Made by a program: the position numbers and the translations under genes
In this document: positions 16,437-25,420 of the stretch, one piece after another
Numbering within the stretch: position 1 is the first letter of the stretch
Layout: the number at the start of each line of letters is the position of its first letter
DNA from: Paenibacillus pasadenensis
GTDB lineage: Bacteria; Bacillota; Bacilli; Paenibacillales; Paenibacillaceae
Length of the DNA: 64,000 bases
Assembly (NCBI RefSeq): GCF_023715725.1
Contig: NZ_JAMBOT010000001.1
Location: 1 to 64,000, forward strand
Direction: 5' to 3'
The notes under the pieces: model-generated
Databases searched by the model: none
Told to the model about the DNA's origin: nothing
Seen by the model: only the letters and a program-made list of their open reading frames with translations

Positions 16437-17348
16437 CTAAAAGATTCTGTAATTCACAACTTTGTAGGCCAAATAGTAGGACAGCGTAATCAGGACGAAG
16501 GAGACGATAGACTTGAACAATCCGACGGCGGTGGCAACGCCGTATTGCATTTCCTCCATGCCGATCCGGTAGACAAACGTATCCAGAATATCGGCGCTGT
16601 CATAGACCTGCGGACTGTACAGATTAAAAATCTGATCAAAGCCGGCGTTCAAAATGCTCCCGATATTAAGCAGCATCAGCAAAATAATAATCCCGCGTAT
16701 TCCCGGCAGCGTAATATGCCACATTTGCCTGGTGTAGCCTGCTCCGTCCAGCACAGCGGATTCATACTGAGTCCGGTCGATGGATACGATTGCCGCCAAA
16801 TAAACGATCGTGTCAAAGCCGACCTCCTTCCACACATTCGAAATAATGAGCGTTGCCCTGAACCAGGCTCCGTCGCCTAGAAAATAAATCGGCTGCATGC
16901 CCAGCGCCTGCAGCATATTGTTGATGATGCCTCCCGATGGCGACAAAATATCGATTAAAATGCCTGCAAGCAGCACCCAAGACATAAAATGCGGCAAATA
17001 AACGATCGTCTGGATGCCTCTTTTAAACAGCGTTTTTTTCACTTCATTCAGCGATAGAGCCAAAATAATCGGACAGACAGTGCCAGCCGCGATTTTAAGA
17101 ACGGCAATAAAAAAGGTATTCCAAAGCACCTGCCGCACATCGGGAAAATCAAGCACGTATTTAAAATTATCCAGCCCAATCCAGGGGGAATTAAACCAGC
17201 CGTTAGCAGGCACAAAATCCTGAAAGGCGATCACGATTCCGGCCATTGGCCCGTAGCTGAATACGAGAACTAGAATGACCGGCGGCAGCAGCATTAGATG
17301 CAACGGAAGCTCCCGGTACAACCGCTTTAACGTTTTATTTGAATTCAA
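16437..17348 (-). CDS. LplB-type ABC transporter permease
   Basis: This 303-aa membrane protein has six segments, an N-terminal HLMLLPPVILVLVFSYGPM segment typical of LplB, and the EAA-like loop YESAVLDGAGYTRQMWHITLPG. Together with the YtcP-like subunit it forms the channel for the lipoprotein encoded at 13831. It starts 23 bp after the GH20 gene stop, so all are one transcript. Confidence 0.9.
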   Translation of the reverse strand: MNSNKTLKRLYRELPLHLMLLPPVILVLVFSYGPMAGIVIAFQDFVPANGWFNSPWIGLDNFKYVLDFPDVRQVLWNTFFIAVLKIAAGTVCPIILALSLNEVKKTLFKRGIQTIVYLPHFMSWVLLAGILIDILSPSGGIINNMLQALGMQPIYFLGDGAWFRATLIISNVWKEVGFDTIVYLAAIVSIDRTQYESAVLDGAGYTRQMWHITLPGIRGIIILLMLLNIGSILNAGFDQIFNLYSPQVYDSADILDTFVYRIGMEEMQYGVATAVGLFKSIVSFVLITLSYYLAYKVVNYRIF

Positions 17349-17371
17349 CGGTCATCCATCCTTTCCTCGCT

Positions 17372-19267
17372 TCACTCTCCGTTCTTCAGACTGATGCTGC
17401 GCAGCACGACGGAACCGCTCGTTTCGTTTCGCGCCTTAAAAGCGGCGCCAGTTAGCGTTTTTCCGGGATAAGGGTGTGGCAGCACCATTTTGAACCATGT
17501 ATGGCGGCCGTCCCTCACCGGAAGCACCGAGCCGGATACCTGAATGAGCGTGCGGTCGAAGTCATAAGCATCAAATCGATTTCCCGGCTTCAATCCCCAG
17601 GAGCAGTCAAGCGCGGAAAGATCGGTTCCGTAATTGACCGGCACAATAACTTTTTCCCCGCCTTCAAACGTAAGCTCGTACTCTCCAAGCAGGTCATGAT
17701 CGGAATCGATGAAACGGCCGTCAAAAAACCATTGGAATTCGCGATACTGTGAAGATGCATGCGTAATCTCAATATGAGGGCCTGCCAAAATGGCTTTATT
17801 TTTATATTGGAACAGCTCCTCAAACACTTCTTCCGCAAGCTTGGGATACATGCTCTCCTCGTAGTGGTCCTGCCAGAACATCCTGCAGCCGTAAGCCATA
17901 TTGAAAAAGATTCCGTTCCGCTGCAGGTAACTTTCCTTCAATGCGCTCCAGTTGGAAATTGCCGCTCCTTGAATGCCTTTGGCCAGCCTCGGCCCCCAGC
18001 CTGGAATGCCGGGACCTTCAAAGTTGCCGTACACCGTGTACAAATTCCGGTCCAGAAGCTGCTCGTCGAACTGTTTGCCGAAAAACCAGTACCAGTGCAT
18101 AATCTCAATATCCTTCGGAATCATATCGATGGCGGCAAATGTAGCGGGTATCACTTGCTCGACATATCCTGCCTCGTTCACAATAATTCGGCGTGCTCCG
18201 GCGAACGCATGGCTGCTGCTTCCGCCGCTGTCCAGCAGCTTCTCCCCCCAGATCATCGTGCGGATGTCACGTTCCGTCAAATAACGGCTTATTTTCACCA
18301 GATCGTCCGTATACAGCTGGGCGGCGTCTTTGCCCCGGCAGGCGTCGCATACCGCAATGGTGTACAGCTCGTCATGGCCGACATGAACGGTCTCTGGCCT
18401 AAATACATCGATAATCTCGTCCAACACGTCGAATAACAGCTCATAACTTGCCGGGTTAGACGGACAGTAGGTGTCAGGGTATGGATCATCCTGCCGCTCC
18501 GCCAGCTCGGGATGCCTAGTAAGCAAATAATCGCAATGGCTGAGCGAAGGAACCTCCGGGATGACATCCAGGCCGCGTTCCGTGCAGTACTGCACTAGCT
18601 CTTTAACAGTTTCCTGCTTCAGCCAGCCGCCGCCGCCGTTTTCGCAATGAATCGAATTTTTCTCCCACGTAAATCCGTTCTGGATATCCTTTCCTTTGCC
18701 TGAATATTCGCGCATTTCATCGCAAAATTGCTGCCAGCCCTCATTGATTTCGGGATGCCGCTTAAATTCCATAGCTCCGCCAACCTCAAGGACGATTTTG
18801 TTGTACCGGTAATAACACGCCATATCGATGAAGGCTTTAAAGTATTCCACATCCTCTTCACCGGGCAGATAGATTTTCAGGCCGCGAAAGGAACATAACG
18901 GGTCGTTATAAATGATGCCCTTGCGAAAAAAACCGTTTTCACTTTGCTGTAAAAGGGAATATACGCCGTACATAAGCCCTCTCTGGCTTGCTGCATAGAT
19001 TCGAATGTCATCAGCAGCCACAATGACGTATCCATCGGCATTTTCCCGATAGACAGGGCCAAAAGCGGCATTTACGGTGCCGATTATGTTCTCATCCAGC
19101 CCATTAATAAGCCGGACGGCGCTGTAATTGCCGGCTTGAGGCGTTTTGGCAGCAGCCTGTTCCAGTATAGGCTTAAGGAATCCTTCGGCCCCTTCAACCG
19201 CTGTATCCGCAGTTAAATAAGCTCCTTCCTGCTCCAGCCTTTCGTACCGGTTAAGCTTGTTCATCAT
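17372..19267 (-). CDS. Glycoside hydrolase family 20-like beta-N-acetylhexosaminidase
   Basis: From the chosen start this is a 631-aa protein. An N-terminal GH20b-like domain is followed by the TIM barrel: VIPEVPSLSH, CPSNPASYELLFDVLDEI and HVGHDELY, the last corresponding to the GH20 H.GGDE signature with the catalytic Asp-Glu pair kept and the second Gly replaced by His. No signal peptide is seen, so it acts inside the cell. The frame extends to 19321, but ATG 19267 has AGGAGG nine bases upstream. The pairing with a GH78 enzyme and an importer indicates a glycan with terminal N-acetylhexosamine and rhamnose; the exact linkage is inference. Confidence 0.8.
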   Translation of the reverse strand: MMNKLNRYERLEQEGAYLTADTAVEGAEGFLKPILEQAAAKTPQAGNYSAVRLINGLDENIIGTVNAAFGPVYRENADGYVIVAADDIRIYAASQRGLMYGVYSLLQQSENGFFRKGIIYNDPLCSFRGLKIYLPGEEDVEYFKAFIDMACYYRYNKIVLEVGGAMEFKRHPEINEGWQQFCDEMREYSGKGKDIQNGFTWEKNSIHCENGGGGWLKQETVKELVQYCTERGLDVIPEVPSLSHCDYLLTRHPELAERQDDPYPDTYCPSNPASYELLFDVLDEIIDVFRPETVHVGHDELYTIAVCDACRGKDAAQLYTDDLVKISRYLTERDIRTMIWGEKLLDSGGSSSHAFAGARRIIVNEAGYVEQVIPATFAAIDMIPKDIEIMHWYWFFGKQFDEQLLDRNLYTVYGNFEGPGIPGWGPRLAKGIQGAAISNWSALKESYLQRNGIFFNMAYGCRMFWQDHYEESMYPKLAEEVFEELFQYKNKAILAGPHIEITHASSQYREFQWFFDGRFIDSDHDLLGEYELTFEGGEKVIVPVNYGTDLSALDCSWGLKPGNRFDAYDFDRTLIQVSGSVLPVRDGRHTWFKMVLPHPYPGKTLTGAAFKARNETSGSVVLRSISLKNGE

Positions 19268-19298
19268 TAGGTTTGACCTCCTTAGCTGCTTGCGGGTT

Positions 19299-19336
19299 AA
19301 AAAAAAGAGAGTGCGCAACAACTCCTGCGCTCTCTC
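19299..19336 (-). terminator. Terminator-like hairpin just before the GH20 ribosome binding site
   Basis: The arms GAGAGTGCGCA (19307-19317) and TGCGCTCTCTC (19326-19336) pair with one mismatch and are followed on the minus strand by eight T. It can terminate the kinase-regulator transcript, but its T-run ends only 17 nt before the AGGAGG of the GH20 gene, leaving no room for a promoter between them. A second small hairpin (GGGGC-GAAG-GCCCC, about 19350-19363) lies just upstream. The element could therefore be an attenuator or partial terminator. Confidence 0.75.
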
Positions 19337-19402
19337 TTATAGTAGAGTAGGGGCCTTCGCCCCGACTATTTCACAATCTTGATTTTGCTTGCACAATTCC
19401 GA

Positions 19403-21046
19403 CTACTTGCCTGAGCTGCGGTATTCCTCCGGCGTTAATCCCGTCTCCTTTTTGAAAAAACGGGTAAAATAACCTGCTGTTGAGAAGCCAAGCCGCCTGG
19501 CTACATCCTGAATAAGATCGGCGTTTTCTCTTAACATCGTTTTTGCTTCCAAGATTTTTTGAGCGGTAATATAATCGGAGACGGTTTCCCCTTCCCTTTG
19601 TTTAAACAGCCTGGACAAATAATCCGGGTTCAGATGAACAAGCTCCGCCAGCCGGGTCAGCGACAGGTCCTCCTTCAAATTAGTCTTGATGTAACGTTTG
19701 ATTTTGATGATGGCGTCATCCTGAATCCGGATGCCTTGGGACTCCTGAAAGTCGAACAAACTCTCGGCAAGCTGCCGCAGGACTTGCAGGAACGGAACGA
19801 AAACATCCGATTCAACAGCCGCAGCCCTCAGCGCTTTGATTCGGTCCCGATAATACGGCTCCTCTCCGATGCCGAGTCGGTTCACAGCCATGATCCCATG
19901 CAGAGACAGGGCGTAACAAACTTCAAGCTGCTCCGTATGATGAAGTGCCAATTCTTTAACCAGCTCTTCAATGGCTTCCAATTGTTGAAAGTAGGCTGTC
20001 TTTTGCGCAGTGTCAAAATAATGGCTTAACCTTCCGATCTCCCGCTTCAGCGGCTGCTGATGCTCGGCACGGATCGGGCCCATGCGCAGCTTCTCGATTT
20101 CAGCCATGTTATGTTCCGTAACGATAATTTGCCGCTCCTGGCTGTAATGCAAGAACAGCAGCTTCAGATACGAGAAGGTTTGCGGAATCGAGTCCCACTG
20201 TACCGGAGCTGTTTTCCAGGAAAAGGATATAGAAACGTCCAGATTTTTGGAGCAGGCCTGCTGGATCGTGCCCATCGTACCGCGTATAAACGTAATCAGG
20301 CTGTCCCAGGCGCTTTTCTCCGGCCCATGCGGCTGCATCAGCAGAACGAGATAGGTACGGTTGTAGGAGGGGTCAAGCATGTTGGCCATCGGTGATAGAT
20401 AGCGGCGGCAAATAGCCTGGAGCCCCAAAAAAAGATCGTCCATCTCCCGCCTTAGAAGACCGGCTGGCGCATCCTCCAGTCTGACGATTCCCACCAGCAC
20501 CGGCTCACCGCGGCGCAATGGAATATGCAGCTGCTGCAGCTCATGCTCGCTTCTGTCCGCTTCCGTCAGCAATCCTTCCAGCAAATCGGTAAAAAAGAGC
20601 GAGCGCATATAATCGCTCTGCCGTTTCCTCACTTCCTGAGCGTCGGCAAGCAGCGTTTCGATCGTAAGGCTTTCCTCCAGCTCGCGGATGCCGTCCTTTA
20701 CCGCCTGAATAATCCGACTGTCGCCGTCCAGCTTCAGAATGTAGTTGGCATTGCGGTCTTGAATCGCTTTATATACATAATCAAATTCATCATAGCCGGT
20801 CAAAAAGATGATTTTACAATGAGGCCATTTGCCGCGAATCTGCTCCATCAGCTCCAGGCCGCTCATTTTAGGCATATGGATATCGGTCAGCACAAGATCG
20901 ATCTTTTTGTGTGCGAGAAGGGCAAGCGCTTCGAAGGCCGAACTGGCCTTATGCAGCTCCAGCTCCAGATCGTCCTGCTGAGCAAACAGGTCAATCAGCC
21001 CGTCCAAAATATGCTTCTCGTCATCCACGATCATTAACTGGATCAT
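19403..21046 (-). CDS. YesN-type response regulator (REC plus AraC HTH)
   Basis: The 547-aa protein has an N-terminal receiver domain (phosphoacceptor Asp in LVLTDIHMPKMSG, about residue 55; conserved Lys in ILKLDGD, with D-G in place of the usual K-P). A long middle region of about 300 residues follows, and then a C-terminal AraC double helix-turn-helix (SLTRLAELVHLNPDYLSRLFK, then DVARRLGFSTAGYFTRFFK). It overlaps the kinase gene by 26 bp. Its likely target is the GH20/ABC/GH78 operon directly downstream, probably induced by the glycan or its breakdown products. Confidence 0.9.
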   Translation of the reverse strand: MIQLMIVDDEKHILDGLIDLFAQQDDLELELHKASSAFEALALLAHKKIDLVLTDIHMPKMSGLELMEQIRGKWPHCKIIFLTGYDEFDYVYKAIQDRNANYILKLDGDSRIIQAVKDGIRELEESLTIETLLADAQEVRKRQSDYMRSLFFTDLLEGLLTEADRSEHELQQLHIPLRRGEPVLVGIVRLEDAPAGLLRREMDDLFLGLQAICRRYLSPMANMLDPSYNRTYLVLLMQPHGPEKSAWDSLITFIRGTMGTIQQACSKNLDVSISFSWKTAPVQWDSIPQTFSYLKLLFLHYSQERQIIVTEHNMAEIEKLRMGPIRAEHQQPLKREIGRLSHYFDTAQKTAYFQQLEAIEELVKELALHHTEQLEVCYALSLHGIMAVNRLGIGEEPYYRDRIKALRAAAVESDVFVPFLQVLRQLAESLFDFQESQGIRIQDDAIIKIKRYIKTNLKEDLSLTRLAELVHLNPDYLSRLFKQREGETVSDYITAQKILEAKTMLRENADLIQDVARRLGFSTAGYFTRFFKKETGLTPEEYRSSGK

Positions 21047-22712
21047 TGTTCTCCTCCGCCCGGGTTAAGGTCAGCACCATCTTGATTCCGCCAAGCTCGC
21101 TTCGCTCGGCAGCAAGTCCGCTGGAAGGCCCCATTTTAACTTGCAGCCGTCGATGAACATTCAGCACAGCTGTCACCTCGGCGTCATGCTGCGGCAGATT
21201 CAGCATGGAATACAGCTTGCTCCATTGCTCCTCCGCATGATCCCCATTGTCTTCAACCGCGATTTGCAAACCGTTGTCCGCCACTTGGAACGACACGCGG
21301 AGCAAGCCGCCTTCGATTTTATCCTCTAGAGCGTGGACAAACGCATTTTCAATTAAGGGCTGCAAAATCAGCCGCGGCACCTGCATGTCCTTCCACTGCG
21401 CAGGCGTCTCCTCAAACAGAATGGAGATCCGGTCGTGAAACCTCACCTGCTGAATACCGGCATAATTTCTGGAATGGGCAATTTCATCCGCCAAGCTGAC
21501 GGTATCCTTGGCATTACGCGTGACAAACCGGAAGTATCCGGCCAGCTGATGCACAAAATCGCTTGCCTGCTCCAGCTTCTCCGATTTGATCAGCCGAACC
21601 GTCATAAATAGGCTGTTGTACAGAAAATGAGGATTAATTTGCGACTGCAGCTGCTTCAGCTCCGCGTCCTGCAGCAGTATTTTCTGCTTATACACCTGGT
21701 CGATCAGCTGGCGGACACTCGCCATCGTTTGGTTGAACCTGTCATAAATATAATTGAATTCGTCGTCTCGACGATGATGAATCGGCAAGTTAAAATTTCC
21801 TGCTTCGACATTGCGGAATGCCCGGACGATTTTGGCCAGCGGAAGCCGGATGATCCGGTTAATATCAAGCAGGAACAGAGCAGCCGCCGACAGCGTTAAA
21901 ATCGAGAATATCCAGAACCAGCGAACATGGCGGTTCAGGGATTCATAGATGCTGTCCTTCAAAATCCACTGTATGTAGGTCATATCGTAGTCAGCCGAGC
22001 GAGCCTGAACCGTAATATAATCGCCCTCCCGCTCCGGCGCCTCAAAGCTGGATTGAATGCCGAACCCGTCTCCGAGCGTCAACGACATTTTGCCCGAATA
22101 CGAGCGTTCATTGGAGAGGTTCATATCCTGCTTCAAGGCGTCCGCCGACAGCTCGATTTCAACGATGAAATCGGGCCTGTATTCCGAGGTGCTGCCATAA
22201 GCAATAAGCGGAGAAGCCGCTTCCATAAACAGCTCGCCTGCGTCATGCACAAGCCGATAGGGTGAAGACAGACGACTTGTATTAAATGCTGCTTGCTCCA
22301 TCGTATCCAAGCCGTCTGAAGCAGAGAGCCGGAGCTGTTCATGAGGCACCAGCAGGCGCACATCCTTAATCCATGGACTGCTGTTCATGACGGACTGCAG
22401 CCTGGCGCGAATGTAGAGCATCGCCCCGATTTTATCGTAGCTTTCCAGACTTTCCGGCGAATTGGCCAGCTGTACGACATACGGATCGCCAAGCAGCTCA
22501 TACTGCATGGCAGAGATTTGGTTAAGACGGTTCTGCATGTCATTGATGTAATAATTCGCCTGGGCTTGAGCGGAAGCCGTAATTTCTTCCTTAATCTCGT
22601 TTTTGCTCCACTCATACATATAGAATCCCAAGGCGTAAAGCGGAGTAAGCGCAATCAAAAAACTGACCAACAGCCGTTTAAAAATACCGAATCTCCACTT
22701 GTTCCCCCACAT
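21021..22712 (-). CDS. YesM-type sensor histidine kinase
   Basis: This 563-aa membrane kinase has a transmembrane segment at about 13-33, an extracellular sensor of about 240 residues, a second transmembrane segment, a HAMP domain, a His_kinase box with phosphoacceptor His in QSQINPHFLYNSLF, and a HATPase domain (LILQPLIENAFVHALED). The frame runs to 22778, but the ATG at 22712 has AGAAGGAG seven bases upstream. It pairs with the regulator encoded immediately downstream and senses an extracellular signal for the glycan locus. Confidence 0.9.
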   Translation of the reverse strand: MWGNKWRFGIFKRLLVSFLIALTPLYALGFYMYEWSKNEIKEEITASAQAQANYYINDMQNRLNQISAMQYELLGDPYVVQLANSPESLESYDKIGAMLYIRARLQSVMNSSPWIKDVRLLVPHEQLRLSASDGLDTMEQAAFNTSRLSSPYRLVHDAGELFMEAASPLIAYGSTSEYRPDFIVEIELSADALKQDMNLSNERSYSGKMSLTLGDGFGIQSSFEAPEREGDYITVQARSADYDMTYIQWILKDSIYESLNRHVRWFWIFSILTLSAAALFLLDINRIIRLPLAKIVRAFRNVEAGNFNLPIHHRRDDEFNYIYDRFNQTMASVRQLIDQVYKQKILLQDAELKQLQSQINPHFLYNSLFMTVRLIKSEKLEQASDFVHQLAGYFRFVTRNAKDTVSLADEIAHSRNYAGIQQVRFHDRISILFEETPAQWKDMQVPRLILQPLIENAFVHALEDKIEGGLLRVSFQVADNGLQIAVEDNGDHAEEQWSKLYSMLNLPQHDAEVTAVLNVHRRLQVKMGPSSGLAAERSELGGIKMVLTLTRAEENNDPVNDRG

Positions 22713-22940
22713 AGGCTGCTCCTTCTTGGAGCGGGTCCGTGAACCCGCCCGGCGGATTTGACAGAACGACCAATTCATCTTAAGCTTAGCAGCATTGATA
22801 GCCCCCTATCAAAATGATTTTAATCAGGTGATGCGATTTGAATTATATCGGCAGAATGAATAAATGTCCCCCCGTACCCCGATGACCTAGCTCGATTCGG
22901 ATGAAACCGGGAATTTGAGCTACCGATAGGGGGATTAACT
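22713..22940. other. Divergent intergenic region between kinase and exporter
   Basis: This 228-bp region separates the divergent kinase operon and exporter gene. It holds the RBS regions of both genes and an inverted pair CCCCCTATC (about 22802) and GATAGGGGG (about 22925), the second being part of the exporter's RBS region. No gene or clear promoter is seen. Confidence 0.4.
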
Positions 22941-24137
22941 GTGAAACCAAATATCTCGACTCCGTCCTTGCTGCTTCTGACCGTTCTGGTCGGATTTCCG
23001 CAAATAAGCGAAACGATCTATTCGCCCATCCTGCCTGATTTAGCCGAGGCAATGCGGGCAAGCAACAATATGGTGCAGCTGACGTTTGGCATTTACTTTC
23101 TTGGCTTTGCGCTTGGCGTATTTACCTGGGGCCGGCTTTCGGATTCCATCGGGCGGCGTCCGGCTATGTTATGGGGCATTCTCGTCTATGCCATCGGCTG
23201 CATCGGTTGTTATCTGTCCGGCTCCGTCTATTGGCTGCTGGCGAGCCGTTTTGTACAAGCTTTCGGAGCAAGCACCGGCTCGGTCGTCACGCAAACGGTT
23301 CTCCGGGAAAGCATGGATGGCCCCAAGCGGCTGGCGGCCTTCTCCGTCATCTCCGCCGCGCTGGCCTTTTCGCCCGCGCTCGGCCCGCTAATAGGCGGCT
23401 GGATGGACCAGCTCTTCGGCTACCAGGCCGTGTTTCTGGTGCTGATCGGAATGAGCGCTTTCCTGCTCGTTTACGTGTACCGGTCGCTTCCCGAAACCCG
23501 AGCGGCAGCAGCGGTCAAGATCAGCTTGAGCTCTGTTGCATGGAGGCTTGTACGCGACAAAAGAGTGTGGGCGTTCGGGCTGCTCATTGGCGTGACAAAC
23601 GGCATTTTGTTCAGCTATTATGCTGAGGCGCCGTTTGTGTTTATGGAGTTTTTCCGCCTCGCTCCTGGAACGTACGGGTTTCTAGGCATTGTCGTCGCTC
23701 TCGCTTCCATGTTCGGCGCGATGCTGTCGCGGAAGCTTTCCAACCGTTATGCCGCTGAGCGAATCGTCCTGCTTGGCGCAGCCATAACCGTCGTTGGCGC
23801 GGCTCTGCTGCTGGGAAGTGCTTATGCAGCCGACAGCTCTTCGATGCTCTCGATGGCATCCGTCATTGCGGCGCTGTTTGTATTGCTGGCGGGCATCGGC
23901 CTGATGATTCCGGGTTGTTTAAGCCTTGCGCTTGCCGCTTACGGCGATGTGCTTGGCACGGCCGGAGCCATTTTCGGGCTTGGCTATTACCTCATTGTCA
24001 GCCTAGTGACAACGGGGATGAGCCGTGTCCACAACGGCACCTTGCTTGCGATGCCGGTCTATTTTCTGCTGCTGGCCGCAATTATGCTGGTTGTCTGCAT
24101 TAGTCTGCAGCTGAAGCCGGTCCGGCCGCGGGCATAG
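22941..24137 (+). CDS. Bcr/CflA-family multidrug efflux MFS transporter
   Basis: The 398-aa protein has twelve predicted membrane segments. The N-terminus ISETIYSPILPDLA and the loop GRLSDSIGRRPAML are typical of the Bcr/CflA subfamily of drug:H+ antiporters (bicyclomycin, chloramphenicol and similar substrates in characterised members). It starts with GTG, preceded by AGGGGG. It stands alone between two operons and ends at a bidirectional terminator. The substrate cannot be predicted. Confidence 0.88.
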   Translation: MKPNISTPSLLLLTVLVGFPQISETIYSPILPDLAEAMRASNNMVQLTFGIYFLGFALGVFTWGRLSDSIGRRPAMLWGILVYAIGCIGCYLSGSVYWLLASRFVQAFGASTGSVVTQTVLRESMDGPKRLAAFSVISAALAFSPALGPLIGGWMDQLFGYQAVFLVLIGMSAFLLVYVYRSLPETRAAAAVKISLSSVAWRLVRDKRVWAFGLLIGVTNGILFSYYAEAPFVFMEFFRLAPGTYGFLGIVVALASMFGAMLSRKLSNRYAAERIVLLGAAITVVGAALLLGSAYAADSSSMLSMASVIAALFVLLAGIGLMIPGCLSLALAAYGDVLGTAGAIFGLGYYLIVSLVTTGMSRVHNGTLLAMPVYFLLLAAIMLVVCISLQLKPVRPRA

Positions 24138-24143
24138 GTAATC

Positions 24144-24180
24144 AAAAAGCCATTCCCGTTGTTATTGGGAATGGCTTTTT
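24144..24180. terminator. Bidirectional terminator between the exporter and efeB
   Basis: The perfect 14-bp arms AAAAAGCCATTCCC (24144-24157) and GGGAATGGCTTTTT (24167-24180) carry A-runs and T-runs on both sides and lie between convergent stops at 24137 and 24185. Confidence 0.92.
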
Positions 24181-24184
24181 TTGA

Positions 24185-25420
24185 TTAAGCTTCCAATAAA
24201 GACTGCCCGATATACTGCCCCTCCCGTATACCCGGCGGACAAGCATACAACGCGCTTGCTACATGCTGCGTGTATTCGTTTAAGCGGTCCTTGCTTTGCA
24301 TGAGCCGGAGCATCGGAATGAACTGCTCCTGAGGATTGCGCTGATAGCTGAGAAACAGCAATCCGGCGTCAAGCTGGCCCGTTCTGGAGTCAATTCCGCC
24401 CGTGTAGGAATAAGCCCGGCGATGAATGCTTTGCCGGGATTGCTTCGCCAGCTCAACATGTGAATCCGCCGGCAGCCTGGCAGCCGTTACGGCATCGAAT
24501 TCGCCGGCAGCACCGTACGCGGCCCCGCTCTCCTTCGTTCTTCCAAAGGTGTCCTCTTGATCTTTCAGGGAAGTCCGGTCCCACACCTCCAGCAGCATCC
24601 GGATTTTTCGGTAAGCCAGGTAGGATCCTCCCTGCATCCACAGAGGCTCGCTTTGTCCCGCCCAAACGACATCGTTGTAACCCTTGTCAGAATGATGGAG
24701 CAGATTGGCCGTACCGTCCTTGAAGCCGAACAGATTGCGCGGAGTCTGGCCTCCGTCGGGAACACTGATAAAACCTTCCTCCATCCAGTTTACAATAGCT
24801 TTTCCCGACGCCAGGCGAATCAGATTGCGCAGCGAGTGAAACGCAATTTGCTGGTCGTCCGCACATACCTGCACAGCAATGTCCCCCGCTTGAAAGGAAG
24901 GTTCGAGATGGTCCTTCGGCATGTGCGGAATTGACTGCAAATAGAGCGGTTTACGGTGATTGATGCCGAACCTGTCCTTGCCATCCGCTGCAAAAAACGA
25001 CTCCCCAAATCCAAATGTCAGCGTCAGGTTAGCCGCGCCTAATCCGACCGATTCACCCGTATCCGGAGGCGGCAGCAAGTTGCTGCCGCTGTCCTGTCTG
25101 TGTCCGCCATCTGCCGCCAGCGTGCTGAACTTCGTCCACTCCTTCAGCATGGCTGACAGCTCGCCTTTGCTCTCGGCAATAACGCGAAAGCTGGCCAAAT
25201 ACATGTATTTTTGCTGCGGAGTCACAATGCCTGACTGCCGCGCTCCATAAAATGGATGTTTGTCGCTCTCAGACGCTGCAGCCGTTGATTGATCTCTGCC
25301 GAGCGCGGACATAATTGCACTGGCTCCGCCTCCTCCGAGCGTAAGCGCCGCTCCCGCAACAGCCGACAGCTTTAGAAAATCCCGGCGGGTCAGCCGGGAG
25401 GAGCCTTTGTCCGATTTCAT
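24185..25420 (-). CDS. efeB: EfeB deferrochelatase/peroxidase (DyP-type, Tat-exported)
   Basis: The 411-aa heme-dependent DyP peroxidase is the third component of the EfeUOB ferrous iron system. It carries a twin-arginine signal (SRLTRRDFLKLSAVAGAALTL, residues about 8-28), so it is exported folded with heme. The DyP signature GFKDGTANL near residue 230 is intact, as is the conserved ending ACPPGIR. It is thought to oxidise Fe2+ or extract iron from heme for EfeO/EfeU. Its ATG overlaps the efeO stop by one base. Confidence 0.93.
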   Translation of the reverse strand: MKSDKGSSRLTRRDFLKLSAVAGAALTLGGGGASAIMSALGRDQSTAAASESDKHPFYGARQSGIVTPQQKYMYLASFRVIAESKGELSAMLKEWTKFSTLAADGGHRQDSGSNLLPPPDTGESVGLGAANLTLTFGFGESFFAADGKDRFGINHRKPLYLQSIPHMPKDHLEPSFQAGDIAVQVCADDQQIAFHSLRNLIRLASGKAIVNWMEEGFISVPDGGQTPRNLFGFKDGTANLLHHSDKGYNDVVWAGQSEPLWMQGGSYLAYRKIRMLLEVWDRTSLKDQEDTFGRTKESGAAYGAAGEFDAVTAARLPADSHVELAKQSRQSIHRRAYSYTGGIDSRTGQLDAGLLFLSYQRNPQEQFIPMLRLMQSKDRLNEYTQHVASALYACPPGIREGQYIGQSLLEA

